A stretch of DNA of 64,000 bases from NCBI GenBank assembly GCA_037576195.1, contig CM075103.1, positions 32,200,723 to 32,264,722 on the forward strand, in the 5' to 3' direction. Position numbers and translations under genes: made by a program. Of the stretch, positions 21,531 to 30,672 are shown in pieces. The DNA comes from Phytoseiulus persimilis (taxonomy: Eukaryota > Arthropoda > Arachnida > Mesostigmata > Phytoseiidae). The notes beneath the pieces are model-generated. The model saw only the letters and a list, made by a program, of their open reading frames with translations. It did not search any database and was not told the DNA's origin. Each line of letters begins with the position of its first letter. Positions within the stretch are counted from its first letter, which is position 1.

Positions 21531-21824
21531 GGTTACCCGGAAACAAAAGACCTCATTCTTGGCGTTTGTGAAAGACTAGTCGAAGATCCAAGTTACGCGC
21601 CCAAAGGGGAATGTGTAAGGTTCGCTTGCAAGTACATCATCGCATCAGAGACGGAAACGGAACACGACGAATTCGTTCGAGAGGACATTTCTGTCCGAAG
21701 ACAGAACAACTCTTCATCGATGATGAAGAAAGACCTAACATACATTGCCAGAGGGTACATCCTGGTCCGTCACCGAGTAGAATCAATCGAGATCCTCGGA
21801 AAGGATCATGAGGATCCACCTTGA
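21531..21824 (+). other. Open 97-codon frame without ATG start in copia-B
   Basis: The frame runs between TGA at 21528-21530 and TGA at 21822-21824. It has a balanced, protein-like composition (ECVRFACKYIIASETETEHD and RGYILVRHRVESIEIL). No start codon precedes the bulk of it, so it would be an exon or a remnant. The function is unknown. Confidence 0.3.
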
Positions 21825-22088
21825 GAACTTCAAGATGTCAGAAAGTTTCCAGGATGACCACTCCGAACGTTGTTCCGGAATCATACGGCAATGAGTGATC
21901 TAATATGACTAACGATTAGATACAATATCTCACGCGGAAGCCGCGTTGGAGATAAAATGAGAACCAGATAGAAATTAATGAACAAAAATTAATTTTTGTG
22001 GACTGCATGCCAGTGAAGTCTAGATAGGAAAAGGGGAAACTAAGTGTTCATCAGTGAAAGGTAAAAGCTCATTCAGACTTCTTCCATC

Positions 22089-22098
22089 TAAGGGAGGA
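22089..22098 (+). promoter_or_regulatory. Polypurine tract of copia-B
   Basis: TAAGGGAGGA lies directly against the 3' LTR start TGTTGAAATA. Confidence 0.8.
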
Positions 22099-22411
22099 TG
22101 TTGAAATACAGCCATATTTCTGGGTAGCTGTAATTAGTCTGAAACACTGATGGGTCCAGAATACGAGGACATTCTGACCGGAACCATTTTCTGTGAGATA
22201 CTGACAACGGCGTCCGTGAAGGACTTCCGGTCTTCACGGACTGGTGCAGCTTTCCACACTGATATATAAACCCTGAATAAAGAACTGCTCGGGGAGCTAC
22301 ATGATTCTAACACCGAATCTCTGTCTCATAATTCCGTGCCGTGATCTTCCAGACTCACAGAGTACTTCCAGATCGTGTCCACCGACTGACCCCAGTGGGT
22401 TATTTCCAACA
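22099..22411 (+). repeat. 3' LTR of copia-B
   Basis: It is 313 bp and pairs with 8719-9031. The target duplication CATAG follows at 22412-22416. Confidence 0.92.
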
Positions 22412-23161
22412 CATAGCGTTGCAGTCTTGTTGTCGTCCGTCATCCATTTCAGGCTGGTTAGCATGTGGTGGGTCGAGCCGCTATCAACAGCAAATATCTC
22501 TTCAGCACTTGCCTGATTGACTTCGGCTTGCTGGCACTCTACGATCGAGGCTTCAGCAATGTTGGCTTGCGGCGGTAGTGTTCTCGATTGTCCTCTGCCT
22601 CTTCCTCCGCCTCGAAATCCGCCTCTGCGTTGATTCCCGCCTTGTCGGGGAAGTCTGCAGGCTGATTGCATGTGTCCTCGTTGATTGCAGTTGTAACATA
22701 TCACTTCGGATGATTGTACAGATGTTCTTCGGTAGTTGGATCTTCTGGCGAAGTATCTTCTCCTGAAGTGTTGATTCCTTGAGGGGTTGAATCGGGAGAA
22801 CATCGCCGTGATCTCGTTGACGTCACTTTGGTTCCTTCGAATGGCTTCTCCTTCGATTAGATCCGTCAGTGTGTCCAGATGTTTGTCCGAGTCCAGTCGG
22901 GTGCTCCATCCCTGTCGGAACGGTTCCCATGAGCTTTGCAGCGCCTCTAGAAGTTTGGAGCACTGGACATCGTCTGGCCAGTCGATTCCAACTGTGTTGA
23001 GCTCGAAGATGACTTTCTTGTAAGCGAGGAGGTTATGGCCAACGGATAGTCCTGGCTGGTATTCGAACGTCATGAACTTCGACAATGCCAGGCCGTTCCT
23101 TGTGCCTGTTGCGCGCGTGAACTTGTTCGTGATTCGGCGCCATATCTCCTCTGCTGCTATG
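22412..23161 (-). pseudogene. copia-A gag C-terminal half and protease
   Basis: Reading leftwards from the gypsy-A insertion, the frame has the copia gag block (SKFMTFEYQPGLSVGHNLL), a CCHC knuckle (CYNCNQRGHMQSAC), an RGG-rich stretch (about 22590-22650) and the protease FAVDSGSTHHML with Asp-Ser-Gly intact. It is then cut by copia-B at 22411. Both ends join in frame to the other pieces (29799-30207 and 7938-8713) once the insertions and one duplication copy are ignored. The protease segment looks shorter than is usual in copia. Confidence 0.85.
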
Positions 23162-23417
23162 TGTCAGAGACGGAATTGGATATGTGGGAGCGGAATCAAC
23201 TATGGTGAACGCAGGGAGTGGATGGGAACGAAGGGGAAGGAGAAATGAGAGTGAACGTCCAAGGTAGAGAGGGAGGGAGTAGGTGTGAGAGAGAAGAGAG
23301 TGACAGAGGCGAAGCGCCGAGTGTGACTGGACAGAATAGCTGAGTAGAGAATAAATACTGTGGAGGTGTGAAGAGAGTGTGTGCGTACTAGATACTACCG
23401 GCCCTTGCAGGCTCACA
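23162..23417 (+). repeat. 5' LTR of gypsy-A
   Basis: TGTCAGAGAC...GGCTCACA, with AATAAA near 23351. It is followed by TTAGCAGCGGTGG, which resembles the gypsy-B primer site with TTA in place of TGG. Confidence 0.88.
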
Positions 23418-23506
23418 TTAGCAGCGGTGGTGAAAAAGAACAACGGTGTCAAAAGTACGGAGAGAAAGAAAAGAGAAGACCAATAGACTTGGAGCACGAA
23501 AACGAG

Positions 23507-25384
23507 ATGGAAAAGGAGACAGCGGAAACACTGAGGATGGTCATGGAGGGGATGAAGATGCTGAATCAACAAATGGTCGAGCAACAAAGAAAGAAAGAGG
23601 AAGGAACAGACGATACGAAGAGAGTCGAAAGGATGGAGCGTCTCGCTGACACCTCTACATCGTTGCGAGCATTCTCAGGTGGGTCCGTAGCGGTAGCAGA
23701 GGAGTGGTTACAAGATGTGATTCAGGCCAAAAAGACGGGTAGATGGAGTGAGGAATACACGAAAAGTGTGCTGCAAGTGAAGTTGGTTGGACCGGCGAAG
23801 TGGTGGTATAGGGACTATTGCGGGGAGGTGGAAACTTTCGAGGAATGGCAGAAACTATTCGAGGAGACCTACACACCAAGACAGAAACGGAGGGAATTAA
23901 TGAATGAATTTTTAAAAGGGATACAGAAAAGGGGAGAAGGTCTAGAGATGTACATCAGGAGGACGGAGCATGCGGCGAGAAAGTTAGGGCTCGGAAATGA
24001 GGAGATAAAGGAACAGATTATAGAGGGACTACCACCGGAACACGATTTCCTGCAACACTTAATGATGGGAAGAAGTCATAGGAACATGACGGAGTTGTAT
24101 AAGGATATTCGGGAAACAATGAAAAAAGAGAGGTTACGAATGACGTGCTACATCTGCAATAGGGAGGGACATAAGCAAGCATGGTGCCCAGAAAGGACTA
24201 GTATCGGACACGGACGAGGAAGTCCGGATCGGCGTGAAATTGGAGGATATGGGAACTCAGGGCAAGGAGAGGCAGGAAGAGGTAGGGCTCTGGGTTACGC
24301 GCCAGGGGAGCAACTTCGAGGAAGTCCAATGAGGGAAGGACCAAGGTACCAAGGAGGAACATGGGGACGGGCGGAACCAACTAGAGGACCACAGCCAGGA
24401 CTAAGAACACCAACAAGGGAGATTACATGGATGGAAACAACGAGCGGATCACGCGGGGGACCACCAGCAAGGGGAGGAGCGACAACGTCGGGTACATCGC
24501 CAGGTGTGACGTGCTTCAGATGCCAGGGAGTGGGACACACGGTGAGAGAATGTAGAAACATCAGGCACGTAGAAGAAGATTGGAGATTCGAAGGAATCAA
24601 ACGTGTGGCGTCAAGTCGAGAACGGGGGTTGAAAAAGGTTATGGTAAATGGCAAGGAATGGACAGCGAGGGTAGACACAGAAGCGGAGATAAGTTTCATA
24701 TCAGAAAAATCAGCGGAGGAATTGAACTTGAAACTGACACCGAGCGAGGTAAAAGCGATACGTAGCATCGGAGGAGGTTCTTGCAAACCGGTAGGACAAG
24801 CACAGGTACGACTGGAAGCGGACGGACTAGAGATAGAAAATGTGACGTTGACAGCGTTGCCAGAGGGAGCAATGGAAGAGAGGGAAATATTCCTGGGGAA
24901 GGATCTCATTGATAAAGAAATGGTGATAGTCTATCGCGGGGGAAAATCATGGATACTGAGGGACGAAACTTTTGAAGAAATCACGAAGATGTTGCCAAAA
25001 GAAGAAGAGCGAGTCAGGTTGCAGATGAAAGAAGAAGTGACGCTGGGACCGCGAACAGTAGCAATGGTACGAGTGATACCACAGGAGAAGACAGAGGGGA
25101 TCATAATGATAGAGGACCAACAAGACTGGGGAGCAATTTGTCAGTTACAGGAACAATTAGTGACACCGGTAGCGAATTTGGGGAGACAAGAAGTTATCTT
25201 AGGCGAAGGAACGATTGTTGCACGAGGGAAAAGGATAGGAGAAGGCGAACTTTTCAGACTCAAACGGACGGGAGCGAGTATACACCGCGTGGCGGTAGAG
25301 GAGAACACGGCCGAGAGGACTATTGGGGAAGAAGACATTCACGTAGACCCGGGTACACCGAAGGATACAGAACCGAACTCGTGA
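23507..25384 (+). CDS. gag: Gag and protease of gypsy-A
   Basis: The open frame begins inside the LTR at a GTG. The first ATG is 23507 (MEKETAETL), giving about 625 residues. The capsid-like region has LVGPAKWWYRDY and FLKGIQKRGEGLEMYIRR. Two CCHC knuckles follow (CYICNREGHKQAWC and CFRCQGVGHTVREC) around a Gly/Arg-rich stretch. A retropepsin fold comes next, but its active site reads VDTEAEISFI where gypsy proteases have Asp-Thr-Gly. The Gly to Glu change would be expected to inactivate it. The frame overlaps the RT frame by about 247 bases. Confidence 0.85.
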   Translation: MEKETAETLRMVMEGMKMLNQQMVEQQRKKEEGTDDTKRVERMERLADTSTSLRAFSGGSVAVAEEWLQDVIQAKKTGRWSEEYTKSVLQVKLVGPAKWWYRDYCGEVETFEEWQKLFEETYTPRQKRRELMNEFLKGIQKRGEGLEMYIRRTEHAARKLGLGNEEIKEQIIEGLPPEHDFLQHLMMGRSHRNMTELYKDIRETMKKERLRMTCYICNREGHKQAWCPERTSIGHGRGSPDRREIGGYGNSGQGEAGRGRALGYAPGEQLRGSPMREGPRYQGGTWGRAEPTRGPQPGLRTPTREITWMETTSGSRGGPPARGGATTSGTSPGVTCFRCQGVGHTVRECRNIRHVEEDWRFEGIKRVASSRERGLKKVMVNGKEWTARVDTEAEISFISEKSAEELNLKLTPSEVKAIRSIGGGSCKPVGQAQVRLEADGLEIENVTLTALPEGAMEEREIFLGKDLIDKEMVIVYRGGKSWILRDETFEEITKMLPKEEERVRLQMKEEVTLGPRTVAMVRVIPQEKTEGIIMIEDQQDWGAICQLQEQLVTPVANLGRQEVILGEGTIVARGKRIGEGELFRLKRTGASIHRVAVEENTAERTIGEEDIHVDPGTPKDTEPNS

Positions 25385-27099
25385 GGATCTTGAATACACA
25401 TCGGGAAGTAATAGCCACATCAATGAAGGAATTAGGACGAACGACACCGACTGATTTCGATATTGAAGAAATTAAGGACAGCCGGCCAGTGAGGTGCAAA
25501 CCGTTTCGATTATCCGTGGTAGAAAAACAAGCACTGAGGGACATAGTCCAACAATTAGCCGATGCAGGCATGATTGAACGCTCGAGCTCCGAATACGCAA
25601 GCCCGGTGATGTTGGTGAAGAAAGCCGACGGTGGATGGAGAATGGTCATAGATTATAGAAAACTGAATGCGCAGACCGTCAAATTGAACTATCCTTTACC
25701 ACTGATTGACGAGATTCTGGATGGCGTCGGAGGGAAAAACATATACTCAACGTTCGATCTAGCTTGGGGGTACTTCCAAATACCAATGACAAAGAGGGCG
25801 GCGGAAAAGGCGGCATTTGTCACGAGCGAAGGACATTACGAACCGAGGGTTTTAATGATGGGACTATGTAACGCACCCGCAAAATTCCAAGAACTAATGG
25901 TACGAGTGAAGGAGATGGTGGGCAAACAACGGGCATTCCCGTTCCTCGACGATTTGATAACAGCATCGGACCGATTCGACGAACATCTACAGCAGATTGA
26001 GAAAATTCTAGAAGCATTGAGGGCCGCTGGACTTACTATACGACTTGCCAAATGCAAATTTTTCATGGAGACGGTAGAATTTTTGGGATTCAAGATATCG
26101 AAAGAAGGGGTCCGACCGGGAACAAGGAAGCTGGCAGCAGTGTCGGAGTTCGCAATACCGAAAGACGTGCATGAGGTTAGAAGATTTCTGGGATTAACAT
26201 CATTCTTCAGACGATTCGTCAGGAATTACGCGACAATATCGAATCCTCTAACGGAGCTGCTGAGAAAAGGGGCAGAAGTCAAGTGGACTGAGAAGTGTAA
26301 GGAAGCGTTCGAAAGATTGAAACAAGAGTTACTAAGAGACGCGGTGCTGGAGCGATATGAACCCGGGAGGAGGACAGAATTACATACGGACGCAAGCTGC
26401 GTAGGACTGGGGGCGAGACTGATGCAAGAAGTAGAAGGAAAGATGAAAATGGTCTATGCGATCAGTCGGAAACTTTCGGAGACAGAGAAGAATTATCACT
26501 CAACAAAATTGGAGCAGCTAGCCGTAGTATGGAGTATGGAACGGTTGAGGCATTATTTGTACGGGCAAGAATTAACAGTAGTTTCGGATTGTAGTGCGGT
26601 AGCAGCACTGAAAAAAGAGGGAGGTTCAACACAGATGAATCGGTGGCTCGATAGGATCGCGGAGTTCAACTTTTCGGTGAGACATAGAGCGGGAACAGCG
26701 ATGGGGCACGTTGACGCGCTGAGCAGAGAAGCACTCGAAGACGGGAGAGACTTAGAGGAGAGGGAGTCACCGGCAGAAACCGAGGCGAAAACGATATTCA
26801 CAGCATTGGCGACCTACGATGAGTTTCAAATGATCCAGGCAGCCGATCAAGACATCAAAGAGAGACTGGAAGCGTTCAAGAAAACCAAAAAGGAAAGAAC
26901 AAAGAGGGAAAATAATATCAGGCAGGGGTTTTGCGTGAGACATGGAATACTATACAAAGAACTTGAGGGGAAACGATTGTTCGTTGTACCGAAGGCCATG
27001 AGGAAATACATATTGGTGGTGGCGCACGACAAAGGGGGACATTTCGGAATCGACAAAACTTTGGAAATTATGAGGCAACATATTGGTTCCCAAACATGA
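25138..27099 (+). pseudogene. pol: Reverse transcriptase and RNase H of gypsy-A
   Basis: The recognisable protein starts around 25375 (RTELVRILNTHREV). RT motifs are intact: STFDLAWGYFQIPM, the active site FPFLDDLITAS, and GVRPGTRKLAAV. RNase H has ELHTDASCVGLGARL and HVDALSRE. The frame is -1 relative to gag, so expression would need frameshifting. The integrase zinc region starts in this frame (AHDKGGHFGIDKT) and is lost near 27075, where a one-base deletion shifts it to the next frame. Confidence 0.85.
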
Positions 27100-28478
27100 G
27101 GGAATATACAAAGTGGCATCTGAAGGCGTGCCCAGAGTGCATCTTCAGTAAGGATCTTTCGGGGAAGAAAGAGGGATTGTGTCATGCGATACGTCCGGTG
27201 CATCGACCCTTTGGGAAATGTTTCATAGATCACTTGGGACCGTTGCCGAAATCCCATGGTAAACAACACTTCATAGTATTGGTGGATGGTCAAACGAAAT
27301 TCGTGATATTGGAGGCGGTGCAGACAACCTCGGCCGAGGGCGTTATAAAATTCCTGGAAAGCGTGTTCATGAGATATGGTAGAATTGATCAATTAGTGTC
27401 AGACAGGGGGACCGCGTATACTCATAAGGATACAGAGGCGTTTCTAAAGAGGGAGCAGTGCAAGCACACGTTAATATCCCCGCAGAAACCGAGCTCGAAC
27501 GGGCAGGTAGAGCGTCTGAATAAAGAGGTAGCCAGGCTACTGAGGGCATTGTGTCAAACAGTGGATCATAGGGATTGGGTCAAGTACTTACCAATGGTAC
27601 AAATGACGCTGAACGGGGTGGTCTCAAGAAGCACGGGGAAGTCGCCATTCGAGGTTCTACATGGGTACCTACCTAGGATCAATAATCATGCGCAGTTAGT
27701 CGAGCAGGAGCAGGATCAGGATAAGGTGTGGAGACCCGCGGCGGAAATTCAAGCAGAAGTGAGGGAACAGTTGGTACACAGCCAAAATAAGTATGCATAT
27801 TACTATGATGCCAAGCGGAGACCGCAATACATCCGGTATTCAACGGGGGATGTAGTCGTAGTGAAGCGGTTGCCGGTACACACGGGCCAACCAACCAAAC
27901 TGCAGCCTAAGTTTAGGGGACCGATGGTTATTTCGGAAATACTGCCTAACGATAAGTACCGTCTTGTTCAAATCGGCCGAAAGAATTACACAGGTACAGC
28001 TCACTGTTCACAAATCGAATGGTACCGACTGCATGATGAGAATGAGGAAGAAATTGAACCCTATGAAGGAGATTCAATGGAGCCAGGGACAAGTCAGGAA
28101 GGAAAGCCCGAGATGCAACGAACGCGAGAAAACTCAGCGTCAAGGAGGGCGGCAGTGGAAGAAGTCATCGAGGAAATAGAAAGACCAGAAGATGTTATCG
28201 AATCAACGAGGGTTAAGGAGGACGAACATGAGGAACAGCCGATTGAAGGGGACCAAGCGGGAACGGAAGACGACCCCATAGAAGTAGATTCATCAGCGTC
28301 GTCGGAAGATATAGTGATAACGATTGACCCCAGAGGGCATAGGCTGTTAAGCGATAGACCGACTAGGGACTTAAATACGGCACGATTAGAGAATCCAGGT
28401 AGAGTAGGGGAGTATCAGAGCACAAGTAGGGTACAACCAAGTAGAAGATCTAGGTATCAAGGGAGGTATTCCAAATAG
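27096..28478 (+). pseudogene. Integrase of gypsy-A
   Basis: After the frameshift the frame carries the Cys pair ACPECIF, catalytic FIDHLGPL, VSDRGTAY and NGQVERLNKEVARL. Then comes a GPF/Y-type module (TGDVVVVKRLP to KFRGPMVISEIL) and an acidic tail. It is complete apart from the upstream shift. The closest relative in the window is the gypsy-C integrase (34998-36434 and 44049-45485). Confidence 0.85.
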
Positions 28479-28609
28479 AAGTTGGGGACAACTTCGGTTG
28501 TAGCGTGGACGAGAACGGAACAAGGTGGAATGTAAACAACAAAGAATGAGAATCGAGGCGAGAGGAGCGTCGAGAGCGGAGAAAGCGAGGCGAGGGAAGT
28601 GCAGAGGAA

Positions 28610-29218
28610 ATGCGAGGAAACGCAGAAGAGATTATTTTCGCTCGAGCCTCTGGAACGTGCGCACAACGACGACTACCAAACCTCGTGAATCACCAAGGAG
28701 GGATGGACTGCCAGGAACAACCCAACCAAGGAGGCAATGAGGGACTCGGAGAAATAGAAAGATTCATCCGATTCAAGAAGGAGACGGAGGGACGGGTGAG
28801 CCCGGATTTCATACAGTTTCAAAAGGAGGGAGAGGCAACGGCGGATGCCAACGCCGTGAAAAGGAAGACATTAGAGGTGGACATCGAGAGAGCGGTCGCA
28901 TTTGAGGTCGACGTATTTAGACAGCTCAGTTTGGAAGAAGCCCATCAGGAGCGGAAGCCGCTGAGGCAAGCCTGCGGGCGCTGCGATGACAACACCCACG
29001 ACGATGATAGTCCGAGATGCAAGGCCCGTTGGGTGGAGTGCCGCTTGTGTAAACAGGTGGGACACTACAGCAGGAGCACGTTGTGCCCGCGAAACCAAGA
29101 GAGAGTCTGCTACAACTGCAACTCGAAGGGACACAAAGCGCGTGATTGTCGAGAGCGTGTGTACGGTGGAGCGGAGAGGCGCCCCGGTGGCCACGTACAC
29201 GAAGCAGTTCGGGTTTGA
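28610..29218 (+). CDS. Third ORF of gypsy-A: zinc-knuckle protein
   Basis: The ATG at 28610 gives 202 residues. The N-terminal two thirds is charged and unrecognised. The C-terminal third has a first C-x2-C with a His and Cys (CGRCDDNTH...SPRC), then CRLCKQVGHYSRSTLC and CYNCNSKGHKARDC. It lies where env would be but has no signal peptide or membrane span, so it is not an envelope. Nucleic-acid binding is the likely role. The remnants at 12-401 and 36689-36943 share the finger pattern, so this is a lineage-specific third ORF. Known Ty3/gypsy elements of this kind usually stop at pol or carry env. Confidence 0.65.
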   Translation: MRGNAEEIIFARASGTCAQRRLPNLVNHQGGMDCQEQPNQGGNEGLGEIERFIRFKKETEGRVSPDFIQFQKEGEATADANAVKRKTLEVDIERAVAFEVDVFRQLSLEEAHQERKPLRQACGRCDDNTHDDDSPRCKARWVECRLCKQVGHYSRSTLCPRNQERVCYNCNSKGHKARDCRERVYGGAERRPGGHVHEAVRV

Positions 29219-29589
29219 TCCGAAGACCTACGGCTACATTGTGGGAAAACGGTTGCAGCGTCGAGACCAGCGGAAGGTGGGACCCGTCTTCGCGCAACGA
29301 ACACCAGCCAAGCAGAATGTTTCGGACTCGGTCGCCGCGACAGTTGTTGCTGGTCAAGGAGGGGCCACCGCGACGAAGACGTACCACGCGGTCCCGCCGC
29401 AAGCGAAATACTGAGGGAAGTTCCACGTAAGATGCCCATGGAGGAAGTTCTCGCGAATGAATAATGTTAACGGAAGGATTACTGTGGGATACGAGGTGGT
29501 GTGCTCTATTTAATAACATGCCGTCGTATAGCTAGAATTAGGTGAGCAGAGGCGATGTCAGGAGACATCGGAGACGTAGCGTGGTCGAA

Positions 29590-29798
29590 TGTCAGAGACG
29601 GAATTGGATATGGAGGGGAAGGAGAAATGAGAGTGAACGTCTAAGGTAGAGAGGGAGGGAGTAGGTGTGAGAGAGAAGAGAGTGAATGAGGCGAAGCGCC
29701 GAGTGTGACTGGACAGAATAGCTGAGTAGATAATAAATACTGTGGAGGTGTGAAGAGGGTGTGTGCGTACTAGATACTACCGGCCCTTTCACGCTCAC
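29590..29798 (+). repeat. 3' LTR of gypsy-A
   Basis: It matches 23162-23417 with a deletion of about 47 bp near its start and several substitutions. AATAAA lies near 29732. No clear polypurine tract is seen just before it (GTGGTCGAA). Confidence 0.85.
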
Positions 29799-30207
29799 AT
29801 ATGTTATCTGCACTGTCGAGGAACAATGATGTGGCGAGATTCGGGTGTATCGAGTTGATTGGCACGTACCTCGCAGCTCTGTTTCCGATGGTGTAGTTCT
29901 TCATTTGCGTTTTGCCTTCTGATGTGTTCGCTTGATCTGGAGCTGGTGGGTTGAGTTTACCGATGGTAACTGGCCAGGCATACGGTTCTCCATCTAGAAC
30001 GGATGGCATGACTGTGCGCCAGGGTATGTAGTTCTTGCCGTCAATTGCTAGGATGATGTTGGTTGCGACTCGTGGTCTTGGTCCACACACGATGGGATCT
30101 CCGGATGTGCTGTAGCTGGGTTCTGGATCAACTTCGAGACCGTCCAGACCGTAGTGAACGAAGCCGAGGGGGCCTTGGGCATCTCTGGCGGATTGCTGTC
30201 TTGACAT
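29799..30207 (-). pseudogene. gag: copia-A gag N-terminus
   Basis: The ATG at 30207 (MSRQQSARD) opens the copia gag N-terminal block with the typical GKNYIPWRTVM and EPYAWPVTIGKL. The frame is cut by gypsy-A after LDSADN. It continues in register at 23161 once the insertion and one copy of TATG are ignored. Confidence 0.85.
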
Positions 30208-30264
30208 CGTGATGCTGAACTGTGACTTCCTCGATTGACCGATGTATACTTACGCCACCGACCC

Positions 30265-30295
30265 GCTCAACCAGAGCGTGTCGTGCTGATAACGC
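30265..30295 (-). promoter_or_regulatory. tRNA-like primer binding site of copia-A
   Basis: On the plus strand 30265-30295 reads like a tRNA 5' half. It has a D-arm (GCTCAACCAGAGC), then GTGCTGATAACGC with an Ile-type anticodon loop, ending exactly at the LTR edge. The element's sense strand is complementary to it. This fits priming by a tRNA fragment cut near the anticodon, as established for Drosophila copia with initiator tRNA-Met. The Ile identity is a by-eye inference. Confidence 0.55.
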
Positions 30296-30672
30296 TGATA
30301 AGCCTTTCGGGCCTGGCTCTAGCTTCTTTGCGGCTGGATGAGAAGATCGGTGGCGCGTACAAGACTTGCCTAGAGACGACGGCTACTGAATGAAAACGAC
30401 AATTCTGGTGGACAGAATGCTTGCCTCCCCCAACACACTGAAGTTTTATTCCGGCTTTTATAGTCACTGACAGTGGAGAGTCACACGGCGAAAACTGACG
30501 CTTGACGTCTGTCTACAGGCGTCCGATTCCTATCTCAGTGATCTACAGTATCGCCTGTGCGTGGTTGATCATGCTCAAAGTTCACTGACGCTTCGCTTGC
30601 TCGACTGGCGTCTTCCCTGATTACCTAAACTGTGCCGACGACTGCTCCGGGTAAAACATCAAATACTCAACA
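30296..30672 (-). repeat. 5' LTR of copia-A
   Basis: It is 377 bp and pairs with 1842-2223. It begins TGTTGAGTATTTG on the minus strand at 30672. Confidence 0.9.

Larger units (their letters stand above)
17501..22088 (+). other. 4.6-kb orphan 3' region of copia-B
   Basis: This lies between the last pol remnant and the polypurine tract. No frame exceeds about 100 codons and no domain is recognised. Two stretches hint at former genes (17726-18208 and 21531-21824). Copia-A carries extra membrane-protein genes in the same position, so this may be a decayed counterpart. I could see no sequence similarity to confirm that. Confidence 0.5.
8719..22411 (+). mobile_element. Ty1/copia element (copia-B) nested in copia-A; coding parts decayed
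   Basis: Two 313-bp LTRs (8719-9031, 22099-22411) differ at three positions that I can see. The target duplication CATAG is exact (8714-8718, 22412-22416). Internally there are remnants of gag, protease, integrase, RT and RNase H, all frame-broken. A 4.6-kb stretch without recognisable genes runs from about 17500 to 22088. Gypsy-B is inserted at 9896-14503. Without it the element would be about 9.1 kb, long for copia. Nearly identical LTRs combined with badly decayed coding suggest that it was already defective when it inserted and was moved by another copy's enzymes. Confidence 0.9.
23162..29798 (+). mobile_element. Ty3/gypsy element (gypsy-A) with a third, zinc-knuckle ORF
   Basis: The LTRs are 23162-23417 (256 bp) and 29590-29798 (209 bp, lacking about 47 bp after the first 23 bases). 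The target duplication TATG is exact (23158-23161, 29799-29802). The order is gag-protease, RT-RNase H, integrase and a third ORF. RT lies in the -1 frame relative to gag. Defects include an altered protease active site and a one-base deletion before integrase. Confidence 0.92.
1842..30672 (-). mobile_element. Ty1/copia LTR retrotransposon (copia-A), interrupted by later insertions
   Basis: It is bounded by two related LTRs that read TGTTGAGTATTTG at their 5' ends and end in CA on the minus strand. They differ at roughly 20 positions plus a 5-base length difference. Flanking 5-mers are ATCCG (1837-1841) and TTCCG (30673-30677), an imperfect target duplication. On the minus strand the order is 5' LTR, tRNA-like primer site, gag, protease, integrase, RT, RNase H, an envelope-like ORF, an antisense gene pair, a polypurine tract and the 3' LTR. 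Removing copia-B (8719-22411), gypsy-A (23162-29798) and the LINE fragment leaves an element of about 7.5 kb. The pol region has frameshifts near 6250 and 6500 and an in-frame stop near 7940. Confidence 0.9.

Noticed and set aside
21983-21998. 16-bp perfect palindrome CAAAAATTAATTTTTG
   Set aside because: It is AT-rich and isolated, with no partner feature. It is likely chance.
25138-25384. Programmed -1 frameshift site between gag-protease and RT in gypsy-A
   Set aside because: The overlap and frame relation fit, but I found no convincing slippery heptamer in the zero frame, so only the overlap is reported.
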